From NCBI GenBank assembly GCA_016194585.1, contig JACQBG010000028.1, positions 1 through 64,000 on the forward strand: DNA of 64,000 nucleotides. Reading direction: 5' to 3'. The notes beneath the pieces were generated by a model. It had not been told where the DNA came from and searched no databases. It was given only the letters and a program-made list of their open reading frames with translations. Shown here piece by piece: positions 59,471 through 64,000 of the stretch. The DNA comes from Gemmatimonadota bacterium. GTDB lineage: Bacteria > Gemmatimonadota > Gemmatimonadetes > Gemmatimonadales > Gemmatimonadaceae. The first letter of the stretch is position 1. Each line of letters starts with the position of its first letter. The position numbers were made by a program, and so were the translations under genes.

Positions 59471-60927
59471 CGCGTGGCGCGACGGGGCTTCTTCACGGGC
59501 AGGCTGTCGCCGGGCGCCGGCTTCTTCGCGGGCACGCTGTCGGCGGCGGTCGGCTTCCTGGCGGGGAGGGTGTCGGTCGCGGGACGCAGCTCGGCCGGCG
59601 GCTTGGCGGCGCCCGGCGGTGCCACGCCCGGCGGAGCAGCGCCCGGGCGCGGCGCGCCGGATTTCGTCGCGGTCGAGTCCTTCTTCGGCGGCGGCGGCTT
59701 GGGACCGCGCACCGTGCGCTCGAGCGGCCGCTGGGCGACGCCGTCGAGCGAGACGAGGCCGCGCACCTCGAGGCGCACGATCTCGTCGGTGTGCAGCGGC
59801 GCGCCGAACACGAGCACGTACTCCGAGAGCGGGGCGGGGCGCGACGGCTTGGGCGGCGGCTCGCGCTTCACCGTGTCCTTCGCCGCCTTGATCGCCGCGA
59901 TCTGCGCCGCCGACGTCGAGTCGCTCTTCCTCTTGGCCGCCAGCGAATCGGCCCGCGCGCGCGCCGCACGCCCGGCCTTCGTGGTATCGGCCTTCGCCAC
60001 CGAGTCGTCGTACGCCTGTTTGCGTTTCGTGGCGAGCGAGTCGAACTCGCCGGCCCGATAGAGCGCCTTCACGGGACGTTCCGTCGAGTCGCGATTGCGG
60101 AGCGTGATGTTGGACAGGTCGAACGGCGTCGCCGGGTTCAGCGGCCGGTCGAACTTCAGTCGCAGCGCCGTCGAATCGATGAGCGCGAGTTCCGTCGCCA
60201 GCCGCGGCGCGACGGAGTCGTGCGCGAAGAGGTAGAAGTCACGCCGCGCCGAGTCGGCGAGGGGGACGCTCATCGAGTCCCACAGCTCGCGCCGGTCGAG
60301 CAGGCGGTTGCTGTTGGCGTCGGCGAACACGCGCAGGCGCAGGTCGGGCGAGGGTGGCACGTGCGTGAGGGCGAACCGTCCGAGCGAGTCGGCGGCGGCG
60401 AGCCATCGCAGCACCGTGTCCTTGCCGACCGTGCCCTCGATGCGGGCGAACGGCACCGGCTTCTGCGCCACCCAGTCGAAGACCGCGCCGCGCACGACGG
60501 CCGACGGGATCACGTCCCCGGTCGAGAAGACGGTCTCGATGGGCTTCGTCAGCGAATTGCCGCTCAGGTCGGCGAGCCCCGGGAGGAGCGTCACGACGTA
60601 CGCGGTGTTGGCGCGCCACCCCTTCTTCGGATGGACGGTGAGGCGGTTGCGGTGCCAGTCGACGACCGCCGGCGATTCGGCCGGCGAGATCATGACGATG
60701 CCGTCGAGCGTCGCCGCCCCTTTCGGGCGCTCGCTGACGATCTCGTCGAAGGTGAACACGACGTCCTTCGCCTTCACGCGGCGCGCGTTCGTGTCGGGGG
60801 TGAGCGAGAGGAGCACCGGCGGCTTCTTGTCGACGGGGCCGCCGGGGGGCAATCCGGCGGCGGCGCAGCCGAGCGCCACGGCGCTGAGCGCCGCGTAGGT
60901 GAACGGGAGCGCGCGGCGCGCCCTCAC
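59467..60927 (-). CDS. Ig-like-domain lipoprotein with a Pro/Ala-rich tail
   Basis: A 486-residue probable lipoprotein. GTG start in the valS stop (GTGA), signal VRARRALPFTYAALSAVALG with lipobox-like ALGC near residue 21, then an SbsA/bacterial Ig-like domain (about 30-130: PPVLLSLTPDTNARRVKAKD, VFTFDEIVSERP, ANTAYVVTLLPGLADLSGNS). The middle has further beta-sandwich repeats (FADANSNRLLDRREL). The last about 150 residues are Lys/Ala/Pro-rich and disordered. An exported surface or cell-envelope protein in an operon of housekeeping enzymes; function unknown. Confidence 0.8.
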   Translation of the reverse strand: MRARRALPFTYAALSAVALGCAAAGLPPGGPVDKKPPVLLSLTPDTNARRVKAKDVVFTFDEIVSERPKGAATLDGIVMISPAESPAVVDWHRNRLTVHPKKGWRANTAYVVTLLPGLADLSGNSLTKPIETVFSTGDVIPSAVVRGAVFDWVAQKPVPFARIEGTVGKDTVLRWLAAADSLGRFALTHVPPSPDLRLRVFADANSNRLLDRRELWDSMSVPLADSARRDFYLFAHDSVAPRLATELALIDSTALRLKFDRPLNPATPFDLSNITLRNRDSTERPVKALYRAGEFDSLATKRKQAYDDSVAKADTTKAGRAARARADSLAAKRKSDSTSAAQIAAIKAAKDTVKREPPPKPSRPAPLSEYVLVFGAPLHTDEIVRLEVRGLVSLDGVAQRPLERTVRGPKPPPPKKDSTATKSGAPRPGAAPPGVAPPGAAKPPAELRPATDTLPARKPTAADSVPAKKPAPGDSLPVKKPRRATR

Positions 60928-63683
60928 GCGCCGCCCAACGATCGCACCTTCGCGTCGAGCTGGTCGCGGCGGGTGGTCCAGTCGCGCTCCTTCGCGCGCT
61001 CGGCTTCGACGAGCTCCGCCGGCGCCTTCGCCGTGAACTTCTCGTTCGCCAGCCGGCCGCGCAGCGCGACGAGCTGCTTCTCGAGGTTCTCGCGCTCGCC
61101 ACGCAGCTTCGCGATCTCCTTGTCGAGATCGACGAGGCCGGCGAGCGGGAGCACGAGCTCGACGCCGTTCGGGAGCACGGCGTGTGCCGCCGCGCCGGCG
61201 GGCGGGGCCTCCGCCGAGAGCGTGCACTTCGAGAGGCGCGTGATGAACGCCGCCTCGCCGTGCACGAGCGCGCGGCGCGCGGCGTCGGCGGTGACGACGT
61301 GTGCCGTGAGCTGCTGGCCGGGCGGGATGGCGTAGTCCGAGCGCAGTTGCCGGATGCCGGTGATCACCTGCCGCGCGGCATCGAAGGCGTCGTCACCGCT
61401 GCGGCTCGCCGTGGCCACCGGCCACGCCGCCGTCGCCAGGAACGTTCCCGGCACGTACGTCGGCAGTCGCCGCCAGAGCGACTCGGTGATGAACGGCATC
61501 GCCGGGTGCAGCAGCCGCAGCGCCTGGTCGAACACATGCGTCAGCACGGCGCGCGCCACCTCGCGGTCGTCGCCCGGCTGCTGCAGGCGTCCCTTCGTCG
61601 CTTCGACGTACCAGTCGGCGAGGTCGTTCCACACGAACCGGCGCGCCGACTCGGCGTACGCGTCGAGCCGCATCCCCGCGTTGCGCTGCGATTCCGGCCA
61701 CGTCGCGCCGGCGGGGCGCGCCGGGCCGATGGCGGCGTCGCAGTCGCCGATCGCCCCGTTCAGACGGTTGAGGATCCACCGGTCGGCGCTCGCGAGTGAG
61801 GACTCCGGCACGTCGCCGATCGCCCGCACGGGCTCGCTCCCCACGCTCATCAGCAGGAAGCGGCCGATGTTCCAGAGCTTCGTGGCGAAGTTGCGCCCCG
61901 GCGCGAACGACTTCTCGAGGTCGGTCGGGTCGAGCATCACGTCGACGCCGAGTCCCATCCCCTGCAGCAGCGTGTAGCGCAGCGCGTCGGCGCCGAACGT
62001 CGCCACCACGTCGAGCGGATCGATGCCGTTGCCGAGCGACTTGCTCATCTTGCGATGCTGCATGTCGCGCACCGTGCCCGTGAGGTACACGGTGTGGAAG
62101 GGCGCACGCCCCACGCAGTAGTAGCCCGCCATGATCATGCGGGCCACCCAGAAGAACAGGATCTCCGGCGCCGTGACGAGCGCGTCGGTGGGGTAGAAGG
62201 CTCGCAGGTCGGCGGGGTCCTTGGCGAGCCAGCCGAGCGTCGAGAACGGCCAGAGCCACGACGAGAACCAGGTGTCGAGCACGTCCGTCTCCTGCGCGAC
62301 CGCCCCGCCGCACTTCTCGCAGGCGGTGGGATCGTCACGGTACGCCTTCTCGAAGCCGCACGCCTCGCAGTGCCACACCGGCACGCGATGCCCCCACCAG
62401 ATCTGGCGGGAGATGTTCCAGTCGCGGATCCCCTCCATCCAGTTCACGTACACCGCTTCCCACCGCTCGGGGAGCACGCGGATGGTGCCGTCGCGCACCG
62501 CCTGCAGGGCGGGGGCGGCGAGCGGCGCCATCTTCACGAACCACTGGTCGGAGAGGCGCGGCTCGACGACGGTGTCGCACCGGTAGCAGTGACGCACGGC
62601 GTGCTGGTGCTGCTCGCGCTTCACGAGGTGGCCGCGCGCGTCGAGCAGCTTCACGATGGCCTTGCGCCCCTTCTCGCGGTCCATCCCCACGAACTCGGCC
62701 GGCGTGCGCGGCCCGTCGGGCGAGGGATCGTCCTTGAGGAACGCGTCGGGGGTGAGGATCACCGGCATCGGCAGCGCATGGCGCTTGCCGACGTCGAAGT
62801 CGTTGGCGTCGTGCGCCGGGGTGATCTTGAGCGCGCCGGTGCCGAACGCGCGATCGACGTACGTGTCGGCGATCACGGGGATCGGCAGGCCGTTGAGTGG
62901 GTGCACGAGGAACTTGCCCACGAGGTCGGCGTAGCGTTCGTCGTCGGGGTGCACGGCGACGGCGACGTCCCCCGGGAGCGTCTCGGGGCGCGTGGTGGCG
63001 ACGGTCACGGACCTCGCCGGGTCGCCGGCCACGGGGTACGCGACGTGATAGAGTGCGCCGGTCTCGTCGTGGAACTCCGCTTCCTCGTCGGAGAGCGACG
63101 TGAGGCAGCGCGGGCACCAGTGGATCACGCGGTGGCCGCGGTAGATGAGCCCGTCGTCGTAGAGCCGCACGAACACCTCGCGCACGGCGCGCGAGAGTTC
63201 GGGGCTGAACGTGTATGCGGTGCGTTCCCAGTCGCAGCTCGCGCCGATGGCGCGCAGCTGCTGCAGGATGACCCCGCCGGTCTTCTCGACGTGTTCCTTC
63301 ACGCGCTCGACGAACGCCTCGCGGCCGAGGGCCTCGCGCGAGGTGCCTTCCCTGGCGAGCTGCTTCTCGACGACGTTCTGGGTGGCGATGCCGGCGTGGT
63401 CGGTGCCGGGCACCCAGAGGGCCTCGTCGCCGGCCATGCGCCGCCAGCGGATGAGGACGTCCTGCGCGGTGTTGTTGAGGCCATGCCCCATATGCAGCAC
63501 CCCCGTCACGTTCGGCGGGGGGATCACGATCGTGTAGGGCTCGCGGTCGCCGCCCGTGCGGCGCGAGCGGGCCGGGTCGGCGCGGAACACCCCCGCCGCC
63601 TCCCACTCGGCGTACAGGGCGCCCTCGGTCGCCCCCGCGTCGTACAGCGGGGGGATCTCGGCCGGGTTCTCGGGATTGGTCAT
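60924..63683 (-). CDS. valS: Valyl-tRNA synthetase
   Basis: A 919-residue class Ia synthetase. HIGH motif HMGH in PPPNVTGVLHMGHGL, the editing domain (about 190-350) with TTRPETLPGDVAVAVHP, KMSKS in HRKMSKSLGN, a zinc-binding Cys set (WHCEACGFEK, CEKCGGAV) and the C-terminal coiled coil (LDKEIAKLRGERENLEKQL). ATG at 63683 begins the family N-terminus MTNPENPAEIPPLYD. It is the first gene of the valS-lipoprotein-selA-gmhB-purN-purH chain. I see no T-box in the leader. Confidence 0.97.
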   Translation of the reverse strand: MTNPENPAEIPPLYDAGATEGALYAEWEAAGVFRADPARSRRTGGDREPYTIVIPPPNVTGVLHMGHGLNNTAQDVLIRWRRMAGDEALWVPGTDHAGIATQNVVEKQLAREGTSREALGREAFVERVKEHVEKTGGVILQQLRAIGASCDWERTAYTFSPELSRAVREVFVRLYDDGLIYRGHRVIHWCPRCLTSLSDEEAEFHDETGALYHVAYPVAGDPARSVTVATTRPETLPGDVAVAVHPDDERYADLVGKFLVHPLNGLPIPVIADTYVDRAFGTGALKITPAHDANDFDVGKRHALPMPVILTPDAFLKDDPSPDGPRTPAEFVGMDREKGRKAIVKLLDARGHLVKREQHQHAVRHCYRCDTVVEPRLSDQWFVKMAPLAAPALQAVRDGTIRVLPERWEAVYVNWMEGIRDWNISRQIWWGHRVPVWHCEACGFEKAYRDDPTACEKCGGAVAQETDVLDTWFSSWLWPFSTLGWLAKDPADLRAFYPTDALVTAPEILFFWVARMIMAGYYCVGRAPFHTVYLTGTVRDMQHRKMSKSLGNGIDPLDVVATFGADALRYTLLQGMGLGVDVMLDPTDLEKSFAPGRNFATKLWNIGRFLLMSVGSEPVRAIGDVPESSLASADRWILNRLNGAIGDCDAAIGPARPAGATWPESQRNAGMRLDAYAESARRFVWNDLADWYVEATKGRLQQPGDDREVARAVLTHVFDQALRLLHPAMPFITESLWRRLPTYVPGTFLATAAWPVATASRSGDDAFDAARQVITGIRQLRSDYAIPPGQQLTAHVVTADAARRALVHGEAAFITRLSKCTLSAEAPPAGAAAHAVLPNGVELVLPLAGLVDLDKEIAKLRGERENLEKQLVALRGRLANEKFTAKAPAELVEAERAKERDWTTRRDQLDAKVRSLGGA

Positions 63684-63741
63684 TTGGGTGAAAACTAGTC
63701 GTCGGCGAGGGCCCCAGTCTATGGTATGCGGCGGCGTGGCG

Positions 63742-63747
63742 TACAAT
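63742..63747 (+). promoter_or_regulatory. -10 box (TACAAT) for the small membrane protein/thrS operon
   Basis: GCGTACAATGAG lies 49 bases before the GTG at 63796, in the 112-bp gap shared divergently with valS. Same hexamer as at 20715. Confidence 0.45.
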
Positions 63748-63795
63748 GAGACGCGCTGGTTAAGTTGCAGCATCCCCGCACGCCGGAGCGCAGCC

Positions 63796-63942
63796 GTGGC
63801 CGAACCGACCCGCCCGATCAACGACGCCCAGGAACTGGCGCTGTGGATGGCGCTGACGGCCCTCCTCGCCGCCGGCCTCGTGCTGTACTTCCGCTTCGCG
63901 GACCGCATCGCTCCACTGCTCGACGTGGTGACCGACAAATGA
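63796..63942 (+). CDS. Small single-helix membrane protein
   Basis: A 48-residue protein starting GTG (VAEPTRPINDAQELALWMAL). Residues about 16-36 (LWMALTALLAAGLVLYF) form one transmembrane helix; the tail is polar (RFADRIAPLLDVVTDK). The open frame is longer upstream but would begin inside the valS coding region. Its TGA overlaps the ATG of the next gene, so it is co-translated with the probable thrS. No family recognised. Confidence 0.6.
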   Translation: MAEPTRPINDAQELALWMALTALLAAGLVLYFRFADRIAPLLDVVTDK

Positions 63943-64000
63943 CCGTTTCGACCGCCGATGGCGCCCAGATGCTGACCCTGGTCCTTCCCGACGGGGCCAC
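63939..64000 (+). CDS. thrS: Probable threonyl-tRNA synthetase N-terminus (TGS domain), right edge cut
   Basis: Only 20 codons are in the window, starting ATG in ATGA: MTVSTADGAQMLTLVLPDGA. The LTLVLPDGA segment matches the beginning of the TGS domain that opens ThrS (and RelA/Obg-type TGS proteins). ThrS is the more likely given the position next to valS. The identity rests on a very short piece. Confidence 0.55.
   Translation, partial: MTVSTADGAQMLTLVLPDGA

Noticed and set aside
63684-63795. T-box riboswitch upstream of valS
   Set aside because: The leader is about 100 bases at most, has no T-box consensus or specifier hairpin, and carries no terminator.
1-64000. Insertion sequences, prophage, integrase or attachment sites
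   Set aside because: No transposase, integrase or flanking repeats were seen, and gene style is uniform, so there is no sign of a recent mobile element.

Overview
This 64 kb window is very GC-rich bacterial chromosome. It shows no transposase, integrase, CRISPR array or rRNA. Several features suggest Gemmatimonadota or a close relative: a Ser/Thr kinase carrying TolB-like and TPR segments, many secreted proteins ending their signal in AQ, a Gly/Arg-rich M14 carboxypeptidase, and dense ATGA/GTGA gene coupling. This placement is an inference from gene style, not from a marker gene.

Layout. (1) 1-2.7 kb: end of a DinG-type helicase, an FAH-family hydrolase and a membrane-anchored protein. (2) 2.7-18 kb: a lipid-headgroup and lipid-backbone region, the most interesting part. 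A coupled minus-strand operon encodes PEP mutase fused to a nucleotidyltransferase-like domain, phosphonopyruvate decarboxylase, 2-aminoethylphosphonate (2-AEP) transaminase and a LicC/PntC-like cytidylyltransferase. Divergent from it is a CDP-alcohol phosphotransferase of the eukaryotic choline/ethanolamine type, followed by an Fe(II)/2-oxoglutarate oxygenase, two alkaline-phosphatase-fold transferases, a fatty acyl-AMP ligase/ACP/serine-palmitoyltransferase-like fusion and a GNAT-like protein. Read together these could make a phosphonolipid, possibly ceramide 2-aminoethylphosphonate, with optional hydroxylation and onward transfer of the headgroup. (3) 18-32 kb: ABC-F ATPase, spermidine-synthase-like protein, hotdog thioesterase, then a run of exported proteins (M14 peptidase, alpha/beta hydrolase, PKD, OmpA, DUF4412-like, phosphodiester-glycosidase-like, RCC1, CsgG-like, Fn3-like).

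(4) 32-39 kb: a LexA-like repressor that has lost both catalytic protease residues, coupled to gltX; tRNA-Ser(GCU); a haem c lipoprotein; a transmembrane kinase coupled to a small protein; tRNA-Ser(UGA). (5) 39-53 kb: a signalling block with a receiver-EAL/hybrid kinase/receiver-EAL operon, a divergent operon of a Cys-motif receiver-PAS kinase and a 1,633-residue hybrid kinase, a lone receiver, a PilB/GspE ATPase carrying its own receiver domain, and an orphan Hpt protein. Together these suggest phosphorelay control of type IV pili or secretion and of cyclic-di-GMP. (6) 53-64 kb: a DUF2723 membrane protein, then a tightly coupled minus-strand operon valS - Ig-like lipoprotein - selA - gmhB-like - purN - purH, and finally a small membrane protein coupled to the start of thrS. 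selA implies that the organism uses selenocysteine.

Start codons were chosen from gene overlaps, Shine-Dalgarno matches and family lengths. Many genes start with GTG inside the stop codon of the gene before.
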